Shown here: one piece after another, positions 29,402 through 37,011 of the stretch
Layout of the letters: every line of letters starts with the position of its first letter
How positions within the stretch are numbered: the first letter of the stretch is position 1
Assembly (NCBI RefSeq): GCF_000410535.2
Contig: NC_021490.2
Coordinates: forward strand, 235,001-280,000
DNA length: 45,000 nucleotides
Direction: 5' to 3'
Source: Treponema pallidum subsp. pallidum str. Nichols
Lineage (GTDB): Bacteria > Spirochaetota > Spirochaetia > Treponematales > Treponemataceae
Notes under the pieces: generated by a model
The model's database searches: none
What the model saw: only the letters and a program-made list of their open reading frames with translations
What the model was told of the DNA's origin: nothing
Program-made: the position numbers and the translations under genes

Positions 29402-31031
29402 GGAATGGTGTCGTTCCCGTCTGGGCGAGTTTTTGTTGTTTGTTCTGGCGGTTTCCCTGTTCGCGCTCTCTCACCCTAACCCTCTGCTTCCCAGAGGGTG
29501 TGCTCTCCTAGCGTATGGGGCGCTTGCTCCTCTCTTCCTTTTGGTAAGGTGGGCCTCGGGTTTTGCGGTTGTGTTCTGGGGGGGTGCGTACGGCGCGTTC
29601 AGCTACGGTGCGTTTTCTTATTGGCTTTTTGTATTTCATCCGGTGGCGTTGTGCGTAGTTGCCGGCTTCTCTGCGCTTTTTCTTGCGGCGCTGTGTCTTG
29701 CGCTGAAGGCTGGTGGTGCATTTTGGCAGCGGCGGGCGCTTCTCGTGCAGTGTCTTGTGTGGCTTGGGTATGAGTACGCGAAGACGCTTGGTTTTCTTGG
29801 TTTCCCTTACGGGGTTATGGGTTATTCGCAATGGCGTGTACTGCCGCTTATCCAAGTTGCATCGGTCTTCGGTGTGTGGGTTGTTTCTGCATTGGTGGTT
29901 TTTCCTTCAGCGTGGCTCGCATCTGTCCTGGGGCAGTGGGTTGAGGAAAGTGAAAGGAATGCTCGGGCGTTTTTGTCTGCCGCGTATAGCCACTGGGTTT
30001 CGGCGCTGGTGTGGGTTGGTCTGTGTGGGTTTTGTGTATGCGCGGCCAAGGCGGGATGGTGGCCGGATTGCACAGCTCACACGCGGGCAAAGGTTGCGCT
30101 CGTTCAGCCTAATGGTGATCCGCGACGCGGCGGTATCGAGTCATATCGGGCGGATTTTAGCACACTGACGTATCTTTCTGATTGGGCGCTTGAGCGGTAT
30201 CCAGATGTTGATTTGGTGGTGTGGCCGGAGACGGCTTTTGTTCCTCGCATCGACTGGCACTATCGCTACCGGCACGAACAGCAGTCATTTCAGTTAGTAT
30301 GCGATTTGCTGGACTACGTGAACGCCAAGAACTGCCCGTTTATTATCGGTAGTGACGACGCATATAAGAAGCGCACGAAGGAGGGGAATTGGGAACGTGT
30401 TGATTACAATGCGGCGCTTCTTTTCATTCCTGGGGTGAACGTGCTTCCGCCGAGTCCGCAGCGGTACCATAAGATAAAGCTTGTTCCCTTTACGGAGTAC
30501 TTTCCGTACAAGCGGGTATTTCCCTGGTTTTACAACTTCTTGGAAAAGCAGGATGCGCGCTTTTGGGCCCAGGGGAGTGAATTCGTTGTGTTTGAGGCAC
30601 GAGGGTTAAAGTTTTCTGTCCCGATTTGTTTCGAGGATGCGTTTGGGTACATCACGCGTGAGTTCTGTGCGCGTGGTGCCTCTTTGCTCGTCAATATTTC
30701 TAACGACAGTTGGGCAAAGAGTCTTTCCTGTCAGTATCAGCACCTGAGTATGGCGGTGTTTCGCGCAATCGAAAACAGGAGGGCACTGGTGCGTGCAAGT
30801 ACGTCTGGCCAGACGGTTGCAATTGCGCCTGACGGGCGTATACTCGATGAACTACAGCCCTTTGCCCCGGGAGTTTTGGTGGCGGACGTTCCGATTGTCA
30901 CATGCGCATGCGGAGGCTACCGGTATTGGGGGGACGCGTTGGGAGTCTTTTTTTGTGTGGCGTCCCTTTTTATATTGATTGCTGGTGGTGTGCGCCATAT
31001 GCTGAGATGCAGGAGGGGCGGGTGGCGTTGA
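29391..31031 (+). CDS. lnt: Apolipoprotein N-acyltransferase
   Basis: Inner-membrane enzyme adding the third acyl chain to lipoprotein cysteines. About 546 aa from GTG 29391 (GGGGAGG lies just before, rather close); GTG 29358 is an alternative start. Residues about 12-220 contain six or so membrane spans; the periplasmic nitrilase-like domain follows. The catalytic triad is intact: Glu280 in VVWPETAF, Lys361 in YHKIKLVPFTEYFPY and Cys413 in VPICFEDAFG. It overlaps hup at its start and the bactofilin gene at its end. A G7 run lies near 29578. Several lipoproteins encoded in this window (GlpQ, LysM and SH3 proteins) would be substrates. Confidence 0.95.
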   Translation: MRIEEWCRSRLGEFLLFVLAVSLFALSHPNPLLPRGCALLAYGALAPLFLLVRWASGFAVVFWGGAYGAFSYGAFSYWLFVFHPVALCVVAGFSALFLAALCLALKAGGAFWQRRALLVQCLVWLGYEYAKTLGFLGFPYGVMGYSQWRVLPLIQVASVFGVWVVSALVVFPSAWLASVLGQWVEESERNARAFLSAAYSHWVSALVWVGLCGFCVCAAKAGWWPDCTAHTRAKVALVQPNGDPRRGGIESYRADFSTLTYLSDWALERYPDVDLVVWPETAFVPRIDWHYRYRHEQQSFQLVCDLLDYVNAKNCPFIIGSDDAYKKRTKEGNWERVDYNAALLFIPGVNVLPPSPQRYHKIKLVPFTEYFPYKRVFPWFYNFLEKQDARFWAQGSEFVVFEARGLKFSVPICFEDAFGYITREFCARGASLLVNISNDSWAKSLSCQYQHLSMAVFRAIENRRALVRASTSGQTVAIAPDGRILDELQPFAPGVLVADVPIVTCACGGYRYWGDALGVFFCVASLFILIAGGVRHMLRCRRGGWR

Positions 31032-31435
31032 AACGGGTTAGCGAAGGGCATGGCAAGACTGTTCTGGGTGCGAAGACGGTGTTCGACGGGGTATTGCGAT
31101 TCAAAGGTAACCTGCACATCAGGGGAAAGTTCTCCGGTGCTATCGATGCGCAGGGCTGTTTGACCATTGCGCCGGGTGCGGTGTGTGCAGTTCAGTACGC
31201 GCGTGCTGTTTCTATTTTTGTTGAGGGGGAAGTGAGAGGGAATCTGACGGTGGTTGATCGTGTGGAGATGAGGGATGGAAGCCGAGTGTTTGGGGATGTC
31301 ACTGCTTCTAGAATTAAAATCTGTGATGGAGTTACGTTTGAGGGGTCTGTTTGCATGACTCGGGAAGGGAATGTTTCGAAGCGGGATCTATTTTCTGTCC
31401 AGTCTGAGCAATTGAAGGAGCATCTGCGTCGTTAG
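31022..31435 (+). CDS. Bactofilin (polymer-forming cytoskeletal protein)
   Basis: 137 aa from GTG 31022, which has AGGAGGGGC upstream inside the lnt end; an in-frame ATG at 31007 is less well placed. The body is a series of short right-handed beta-helix rungs: GVLRFKGNLHIRGKFSGAIDAQGCLTIAPGAV, VEGEVRGNLTVVDRVEMRDGSRVFGDVTA and KICDGVTFEGSV. This is the DUF583/bactofilin pattern. Bactofilins self-assemble into filaments and in other helical bacteria help set cell shape by localising peptidoglycan enzymes. The 10 nt overlap with lnt implies coupled translation. The 236 nt after it hold nothing I recognise. Confidence 0.88.
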   Translation: MALKRVSEGHGKTVLGAKTVFDGVLRFKGNLHIRGKFSGAIDAQGCLTIAPGAVCAVQYARAVSIFVEGEVRGNLTVVDRVEMRDGSRVFGDVTASRIKICDGVTFEGSVCMTREGNVSKRDLFSVQSEQLKEHLRR

Positions 31436-31671
31436 CGTAGATATGGTTGGGTCTTGACTGAATGCCTAAAAGAGGCGCACAGTTCCTGTATACACCACGT
31501 GAAGTTAAGGGTGTCGTCTTCTGTTTTCCTGGTGTTCTAGTCTTTAGCCAATTTAGGTGAGAGTGTTCTTGGGCGTGTACTCGTTGGACGTCGGTTTTTC
31601 TTTCCAGGGTTGTAGCGTGCACGGTGCTGCGTGCTGTTCAAACCGGTGTCGGTAATCTCGGTGTGTAAGTT

Positions 31672-33231
31672 ATGAAAGTTTCTGTTGGTACCGTCGTCGG
31701 ACAAGGAGAGTTGGGTTTGGAAGAGGGAATCGTGGGGAATCAGATTGTGTCTGAGGATAGTGCCGCTGACGTGGGGGAATGCGATGCCTACGGCGGGAGG
31801 AAGAAGCTCGTCATCCGCTCTCGCTCACGGAGACGAGTGGTGACGCCAAAAGCGCTGGAGGTGGAAAAACGTCCGCGAAGAGCCCTACGCTTTAAGCAAA
31901 ATTTCTGCCCAGAAGATGCGGAAACAAGTGAGTCTTCCGCCGACGTTAAGGGTAGGGCGCGTTTGCTGATTGATGATTTAACTGAGATGGGGATGCATGC
32001 CCTGCGTGATTTTGCAGTACAGCGGGGTATCTCTCAAGAAGACGTGGTTGTCATGAAAAAGTCAGATATCATCTTTCACGTTCTTAAAAATCACACTGAG
32101 AATGGTGGCGTTATCTTTGCTTCTGGCTCGCTGGAGATATTGCCTGACGGGTATGGTTTTTTGCGTTCACCTCAGAACAGTTATTTGCCCGGTTCCGATG
32201 ACATCTACGTCTCTCCAAGTCAGATTCGCCTGTTTAATCTGAAAACGGGCGACACCATCTATGGGCAGATTCGCTCCCCTAAGGAGGGAGAGCGTTTCTT
32301 TGCAATGCTCCGCGTGGAAACGGTAAACTTCGAAGAAGTAGCAAAGGTACAGGACCGTGTCCCTTTCGACAGTCTTACCCCTTTGTACCCGCGGGAAAAG
32401 CTGAATTTAGAAACAAGAACGGAAGATATCTCAACGCGTGTCATGAACTTGTTCTGTCCGATCGGAAAGGGGCAGCGTGCGCTGATTGTAGCGCCGCCGC
32501 GTACGGGAAAGACGATTCTCATGCAGAAAATTGCAAATGCCATCACGCAAAATCATCCTGAAGTTTATCTTATCGTGCTGCTCATCGATGAGCGTCCTGA
32601 AGAGGTAACCGACATGGAGCGTACGGTTGATGCTGAAGTTATTTCTTCTACGTTCGATGAACAGGCTACTCGCCATGTACAGATTGCAGAGATAGTGCTT
32701 GAGCGCGCAAAGCGATTGGTAGAGCACCGGAAGGACGTGGTGATTTTGCTTGACTCGATTACGCGTCTGGCGCGTGCCTATAACCAAACGATGCCAACTT
32801 CAGGTAAAGTGTTGTCGGGGGGAGTGGATTCAAATGCTCTGCACAAACCGAAACGCTTCTTTGGTGCAGCTCGCAATGTGGAGGAAGGAGGAAGTCTGAC
32901 AATCATTGCCACTGCGCTTATTGAAACAGGCAGTAGGATGGATGAGGTTATTTTTGAGGAGTTTAAAGGTACGGGGAATATGGAGATAAATCTCGATCGT
33001 CGCCTTTCGGATCGGCGCCTATTTCCCGCGGTGAGTATTAAAAAGTCTGGTACGCGTAAGGAAGAGTTGCTCCTGACGGAGGAAGAAATGCAGCGTATTT
33101 GGGTGTTGCGTAAGGTAATCAATCCTATGGACGATGCAGAAATTGTGGAATTGTTAATTGATAAGATGCGTAAAACAAAGAACAACGAGGCATTTTTGAG
33201 GTCTATGAATACGGGTGCGTTCTCCTCCTGA
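31672..33231 (+). CDS. rho: Transcription termination factor Rho
   Basis: 519 aa RNA-dependent hexameric ATPase, about 100 residues longer than E. coli Rho. The extra part is N-terminal (residues 1-95, charged, basic patch RSRSRRRVV). Then the Rho_N helix region ([18 protein letters not shown]), cold-shock RNA-binding fold ([12 protein letters not shown]), Walker A APPRTGKT, Walker [29 protein letters not shown] and FKGTGNMEI. Start ATG 31672 has a poor ribosome site; AAGGAG at 31703 followed by in-frame TTG codons is an alternative. A hairpin plus T5 lies after the gene. Confidence 0.95.
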
Positions 33232-33254
33232 GTAAGGAGACTGGAACGTGTGTC

Positions 33255-33307
33255 GGTTACACCCGGCGTGTACGAGCCTTCTGGAAGAGGGTGGATGTAA
33301 CCTTTTT
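33255..33307 (+). terminator. Candidate intrinsic terminator between rho and rpmE
   Basis: GGTTACA (33255-33261) pairs perfectly with TGTAACC (33296-33302), with further pairing possible inside (CC/GG, GGC/GCC), and TTTTT follows directly (33303-33307). It begins 23 nt after the rho stop and ends 43 nt before rpmE, so it may end or attenuate the rho transcript. Confidence 0.5.
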
Positions 33308-33349
33308 AAGGGCGCGGCGCGCTGTAGAATGGGGAAAGGAGCGATTCAG

Positions 33350-33553
33350 ATGAAAAAGGGACTGCATCCTCGGTACGAGGAGACGAAGGTGGTGTGTGCG
33401 TGTGGTAACGTCATCGTGACTGCTTCTACCGTGAAGGACTTGCGGGTAGAGATTTGTTCTGCGTGCCATCCGTTTTTTACCGGTAAACAGAAACTGGTAG
33501 ATTCAGCAGGACGCATTGACAGGTTCAATAGGCGATACAAAATTCGAGGCTAG
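33350..33553 (+). CDS. rpmE: 50S ribosomal protein L31 (zinc-binding type)
   Basis: 67 aa starting [20 protein letters not shown]. The ATG at 33350 follows GGGGAAAGGAGCG; in-frame codons upstream to 33248 cover the rho terminator and are discarded. Four zinc ligands are present: the CAC pair (about residues 16-18) and CSAC (37-40), the C+ form of L31. FYTGKQK is seen here as FFTGKQK, a family hallmark. Followed by a perfect inverted repeat, then the phosphatidyltransferase gene. Confidence 0.95.
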
Positions 33554-33555
33554 GA

Positions 33556-33572
33556 GTACACCTGTGGTGTAC
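33556..33572 (+). terminator. Perfect 7-bp hairpin after rpmE, possible attenuator
   Basis: GTACACC (33556-33562), loop TGT, GGTGTAC (33566-33572), starting 3 nt after the rpmE stop. No long T run follows (ATTACGTCTTTCCCC), so it may be a processing or attenuation stem rather than a full terminator. Confidence 0.3.
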
Positions 33573-33597
33573 CATTACGTCTTTCCCCTAGGTGAGT

Positions 33598-34248
33598 ATG
33601 AGGCTTTCTGACTTTTATACTGCGCTGAGACTGGCGTTGGTTCTCCCTTTCTTTGCACTCTATCATATGTCACGTTGGGTTGTTATGTACTTTCCTGCTG
33701 CCAATGTGGGGCGTGTGGTGTCTATCGCGTCGGTGCTGCTTTTTCTTTTCATTGCGTGCACTGATTTCCTCGACGGTTATTACGCGCGCAAGTCAGGGAA
33801 GTATTCTAGTTTTGGGAAGGTTTTCGATCCCTTTGCTGATGTGATAGCGAATGTAACTGTCATGCTTTGCCTCGTGGCAGACAACTTCATGCCGGTTTTT
33901 CTTTTTCTGTGTATTTTGTATCGGGAATTTGGAATGATGTTCCTGAGAATGCTTGCGTGTGGCGAAGGTCACGTAGTTGGTGCCCAGAGAATGGGAAAGC
34001 TGAAAACAGCCTCGTATATGGGTGCGGTCCTTTTTTCGCTTCTTTTGAAAGCATTGTACGCCTTTGAATTGGCTGGCGCGGATTGGTATGAGCGCATGCG
34101 TGCGGTTGGCCGCCTGGTGTACGTGGTGCCAGTGGTATTGGCTCTTGCTTCTTTTTTTTCTTACTTGAAGACTTTTTTCCCCATTCTCAAGCGCGTGTGT
34201 GGGCGTACCCGTTACCCTGTATGCAAGACATGTCGTGAATGGGATTAA
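33598..34248 (+). CDS. pgsA: CDP-alcohol phosphatidyltransferase (PgsA-like)
   Basis: Membrane enzyme of phospholipid synthesis, 216 aa, that transfers a phosphatidyl group from CDP-diacylglycerol to an alcohol. The full family signature D-x2-DG-x2-AR-x8-G-x3-D-x3-D is present: DFLDGYYARKSGKYSSFGKVFDPFAD (split here: D59-region DFLDGYYAR, then GKVFDPFAD). About five to six hydrophobic spans. Start ATG 33598 or GTG 33592; the AGGTGAG before the ATG is very close. Glycerol-3-phosphate as acceptor (phosphatidylglycerol phosphate synthase) is the most likely, but the sequence alone does not exclude another alcohol. Confidence 0.85.
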   Translation: MRLSDFYTALRLALVLPFFALYHMSRWVVMYFPAANVGRVVSIASVLLFLFIACTDFLDGYYARKSGKYSSFGKVFDPFADVIANVTVMLCLVADNFMPVFLFLCILYREFGMMFLRMLACGEGHVVGAQRMGKLKTASYMGAVLFSLLLKALYAFELAGADWYERMRAVGRLVYVVPVVLALASFFSYLKTFFPILKRVCGRTRYPVCKTCREWD

Positions 34249-34344
34249 AACTGAAGGTAGGATCAGCGCTCAGTGGAGATATGCGGCGTGCTACTATGCA
34301 CGGTGACGATCTGTGCATTCTATAACAGGGGAGGAGAGAAGTTT

Positions 34345-35415
34345 ATGCGGGGAACATATTGTGTGACGCTTTGGGGGGGGGTGTTTGCGGCATTGGTTGC
34401 AGGCTGTGCGTCCGAACGTATGATAGTTGCGTATCGGGGCGCTGCAGGATATGTGCCCGAGCACACCTTTGCCTCGAAAGTTCTTGCTTTTGCACAAGGA
34501 GCAGATTACCTGCAGCAGGATGTCGTGCTTTCAAAGGATAATCAGCTTATCGTAGCGCAAAGCCATATTCTGGATAATATGACTGACGTGGCAGAAAAAT
34601 TTCCACGCCGGCAGCGTGCGGATGGGCATTTCTATGTCATAGATTTTACGGTAGAAGAACTTTCCCTCCTCCGTGCAACCAATAGTTTCTATACGCGCGG
34701 TAAGCGACATACGCCGGTGTATGGCCAGCGCTTTCCTCTTTGGAAGCCTGGTTTTAGGCTGCACACTTTTGAAGAGGAGTTGCAGTTTATCCGTGGGTTG
34801 GAACAGACAACCGGGAAAAAGATTGGAATTTACTCTGAAATAAAGGTGCCGTGGTTTCATCATCAGGAAGGAAAAGACATCGCAGCGCTTACCCTCGCTC
34901 TGTTGAAAAAATACGGTTACCAAAGTCGATCGGATCTAGTGTATGTGCAAACGTATGATTTTAACGAGCTGAAGCGTATCAAACGAGAACTTTTACCAAA
35001 GTACGAAATGAACGTGAAGCTGATTCAGCGTGTTGCTTACACAGATCAACGTGAAACACAGGAGAAGGACTCGCGTGGGAAATGGATAAACTACAATTAC
35101 AATTGGATGTTTGAGCCCGGTGGTATGCAGAAAATAGCAAAATATGCAGACGGCGTGGGTCCTGACTGGAGGATGCTCATAGAGAATGAATGGTCGAAGG
35201 TGGGCGCTGTTCGCCTGAGTCCGATGGTTTCTGCAATCCAAGATGCGAAATTGGAATGTCATGTGCACACGGTACGGAAAGAAACACTGCCTAGCTACGC
35301 GCGCACCATGGACGAGATGTTTTCCATTTTGTTCAAACAGACGGGCGCAAACGTGGTGCTCACGGATTTTCCTGATCTTGGGGTAAAGTTTCTGGGCAAA
35401 CCCGCCCGCTATTGA
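34345..35415 (+). CDS. glpQ: GlpQ-like glycerophosphodiester phosphodiesterase lipoprotein with altered active site
   Basis: 356 aa. Lipoprotein signal MRGTYCVTLWGGVFAALVAGC with lipobox LVAGC (Cys21); ATG 34345 follows GGGGAGGAG. The rest aligns end to end with E. coli GlpQ (PEHT, EIKVPWFHHQEGKDIAA, WINYNYNWMFEPG, TDFPD). Key catalytic positions differ: HRG reads YRG (Tyr30), the metal-ligand E of ExD is Gln57, and the HD pair is Gln72-Ser73; Asp59 and Glu165 (EIK) remain. So the fold is kept but hydrolysis of glycerophosphodiesters is doubtful; a binding or structural role is possible. A G9 run (34373-34381) lies in signal-peptide codons. Corresponds to TP0257/Gpd from memory. Confidence 0.95.
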   Translation: MRGTYCVTLWGGVFAALVAGCASERMIVAYRGAAGYVPEHTFASKVLAFAQGADYLQQDVVLSKDNQLIVAQSHILDNMTDVAEKFPRRQRADGHFYVIDFTVEELSLLRATNSFYTRGKRHTPVYGQRFPLWKPGFRLHTFEEELQFIRGLEQTTGKKIGIYSEIKVPWFHHQEGKDIAALTLALLKKYGYQSRSDLVYVQTYDFNELKRIKRELLPKYEMNVKLIQRVAYTDQRETQEKDSRGKWINYNYNWMFEPGGMQKIAKYADGVGPDWRMLIENEWSKVGAVRLSPMVSAIQDAKLECHVHTVRKETLPSYARTMDEMFSILFKQTGANVVLTDFPDLGVKFLGKPARY

Positions 35416-35469
35416 CCGGCTTCTGTGTAGTCCAGGCGATGTAAGTGTTCAGTGTCGCCTGGTACCGGT
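35414..35469. terminator. Bidirectional hairpin between convergent glpQ and the unknown exported-protein gene
   Basis: CCAGGCGA (35432-35439) and TCGCCTGG (35455-35462) form a perfect 8-bp stem with a 15-nt loop, flanked by ACCGG and CCGGT that can extend it. It occupies nearly all of the 65 nt between two convergent genes, the expected place for a shared terminator, though no T run is evident. Confidence 0.45.
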
Positions 35470-35480
35470 GGAGTTCGTTC

Positions 35481-36191
35481 TCAGTAGGTGTCGTTCATCT
35501 CCATGAAGCGAGCACGCACCGCCTCGAGACGTGCGAGCTCGCGCGATATGGTACGCGCATAGTTGAGCGTGCCGCGCGCGATGCGTTCTCGCTCGTCTTC
35601 CCAAGCAGGCAACTCGGTGAGGAACAGAAAACGAAACTGATCGGCGTTTGCGCGCTCGGCCCAGAGCGCCGCTTCGTGCCAGTATCGCCGTGCAGTGTGG
35701 TAGCACCGCTCGGCGGTAGCGAGGCTTTCGATATTCTCTTCTCTCCATGGTGCGTTGAAAAAGAGGGCTTCCCTTTTGTCAAATTTTTCGCCAAGACGCA
35801 AATGTTGCTCCGTCAGCTTGAGGTTTAAGTGCATCATGAAGAGTGCGCGGTATTTTTCCCAGCTTTTTTTATCGCGAATAGGCGCAAGTGCATAAAGGGG
35901 ATTGGCGAAGTCGGCGTGTACAGCGCGCTCAAGCCAATGAATATTTTCAATAACTTCGTCCGGATACTGGTGCAGGTGTGTATGGTACAGACGGTAAAAT
36001 TGCTCTTTAAATTGCACAAGATAGGCATGCGCTGGGTCGCCGCACAGCGCACAGACAGTGGTGAGAAGAGTAAAAACGGCGGAACGAAAGCTACGCGCAC
36101 CCACGTTTGTCACTGTTTCGGTTGATTGTGTGCGTATCCTTAATGAATTGCAGTGCCATCCTTTCCGATGAAATGGACCTAAAGAGAGCAC
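35481..36191 (-). CDS. Exported protein of unknown function
   Basis: I do not recognise a family. 236 aa if started at GTG 36191 (GGGAG just upstream); GTG codons at 36113 and 36104 would give a more usual signal peptide, ARSFRSAVFTLLTTVCALCGDPAHA, with likely cleavage after AHA. The mature part (about 175 residues) is helical, rich in Tyr, Arg and Glu, with segments such as NIHWLERAVHADFANPLYAL and RCYHTARRYWHEAALWAERA that look like TPR-type helix pairs; the C-terminal helix is RELARLEAVRARFMEM. Probably periplasmic. It is divergent from the LysM lipoprotein gene and convergent with glpQ. Confidence 0.7.
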   Translation of the reverse strand: MLSLGPFHRKGWHCNSLRIRTQSTETVTNVGARSFRSAVFTLLTTVCALCGDPAHAYLVQFKEQFYRLYHTHLHQYPDEVIENIHWLERAVHADFANPLYALAPIRDKKSWEKYRALFMMHLNLKLTEQHLRLGEKFDKREALFFNAPWREENIESLATAERCYHTARRYWHEAALWAERANADQFRFLFLTELPAWEDERERIARGTLNYARTISRELARLEAVRARFMEMNDTY

Positions 36192-36353
36192 GCTGCTCCC
36201 GGCAGAGGTGGGAAGGACGGTGTGTGCGCTTGCTAAGAGTATGCCGTATGATTTTCCCCATGAGGTGGCATGTATCTTGTCTTCATTGGGGTTCTGTGTG
36301 AAAATGGGCCGCTATTTTGTCCGGATTGTGCGTGCAGTCTGGAGGAGGAGACG

Positions 36354-36881
36354 ATGATGAGGAAGCTTAGTACGGGCCTGTTGCTGTGGATTGCGTTTAT
36401 CTCGGGTGTTACGTCCTGCAAGTCTGCGCCTCCGGCGGAGGAGCTCGTGGAAGTTGCGCCGCCTGTGGAGGAGCAGGAAGAAGAGCCCATGACGCCCGTC
36501 CCCGAGGAGCCGCAGGAGCCTATGGCAGTCGCTCCGCAAGAGGTGTCGCGTGCTGAGTACGTGGTCAAAAACGAAGACACCCTTTCTCAAATTGCTAAAA
36601 AGTTTTACGGCTCGCGCATCCGCGGATACTATTTCCCCATTATTATGGCCTGTAGTGAGGGCGTGGTAACGCATCCAGACCGCATTAGGCCAGGTATGAA
36701 GTTGGTTATTCCGAACTTTGACGAGTTTATGGCTGATCCGGATCATGTCCGCAAGGGGCTTGAGGCATTCGCCCAGGTAGAGCGTATCTATCGTTCTGAG
36801 GGTAAGATGAAGCTAGCTGAGTTTATGAACAAACTCGGGGAAAAAATCGGCAAGACCGATCCTCGGGACATGCCGCGCTAG
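36354..36881 (+). CDS. LysM-domain lipoprotein
   Basis: 175 aa. Signal MMRKLSTGLLLWIAFISGVTSC with a spirochaetal-style lipobox ending at Cys22. ATG 36354 (or 36357) follows GGAGGAGGAG; upstream in-frame codons are discarded. Residues about 23-68 are a Pro/Glu-rich acidic linker (PPAEELVEVAPPVEEQEEEP). A LysM domain follows (EYVVKNEDTLSQIAKKFYGS to GMKLVIPN, about 72-125), then a helical tail. Such a protein would be lipid-anchored and reach peptidoglycan through LysM, spanning the periplasm. Convergent with the SH3 lipoprotein gene. Confidence 0.88.
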   Translation: MMRKLSTGLLLWIAFISGVTSCKSAPPAEELVEVAPPVEEQEEEPMTPVPEEPQEPMAVAPQEVSRAEYVVKNEDTLSQIAKKFYGSRIRGYYFPIIMACSEGVVTHPDRIRPGMKLVIPNFDEFMADPDHVRKGLEAFAQVERIYRSEGKMKLAEFMNKLGEKIGKTDPRDMPR

Positions 36882-36979
36882 GAGTCACTGCGCGCCAGTT
36901 TGCTCAAATCCGCGCCGGGGTGGCAGCTGGCGGGCAGCCGGGCACACAGGGCTCGCTCGTCCTCCCAAAAGGGGCCTGC

Positions 36980-37002
36980 GGCCGTCTCCCTTCCCGACGG
37001 CT
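36980..37002. terminator. Hairpin between convergent LysM and SH3 lipoprotein genes
   Basis: GCCGTC (36981-36986) and GACGGC (36996-37001) form a 6-bp stem with a 9-nt loop, extendable by one G-T pair. It lies within the 130 nt between two convergent stops and ends 10 nt from the minus-strand gene's stop. The surrounding DNA is GC-rich with further small stems. Confidence 0.4.
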
Positions 37003-37011
37003 GACTGCTTC

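Noticed and set aside
31454-31494. TTGACT and TATACA pair upstream of rho
   Set aside because: The spacing is 29 nt, too long for a sigma70 promoter.
32491-32514. Rho Walker A reads PPRTGKT instead of the E. coli PPKAGKT
   Set aside because: I considered this as a bicyclomycin-related change, but this P-loop variant occurs widely in other phyla, so it is not unusual without functional data.
35829-36125. Plus-strand frame opposite the unknown exported-protein gene
   Set aside because: The minus-strand frame is longer and carries a signal peptide; the plus-strand frame has no ribosome site or recognisable domain.
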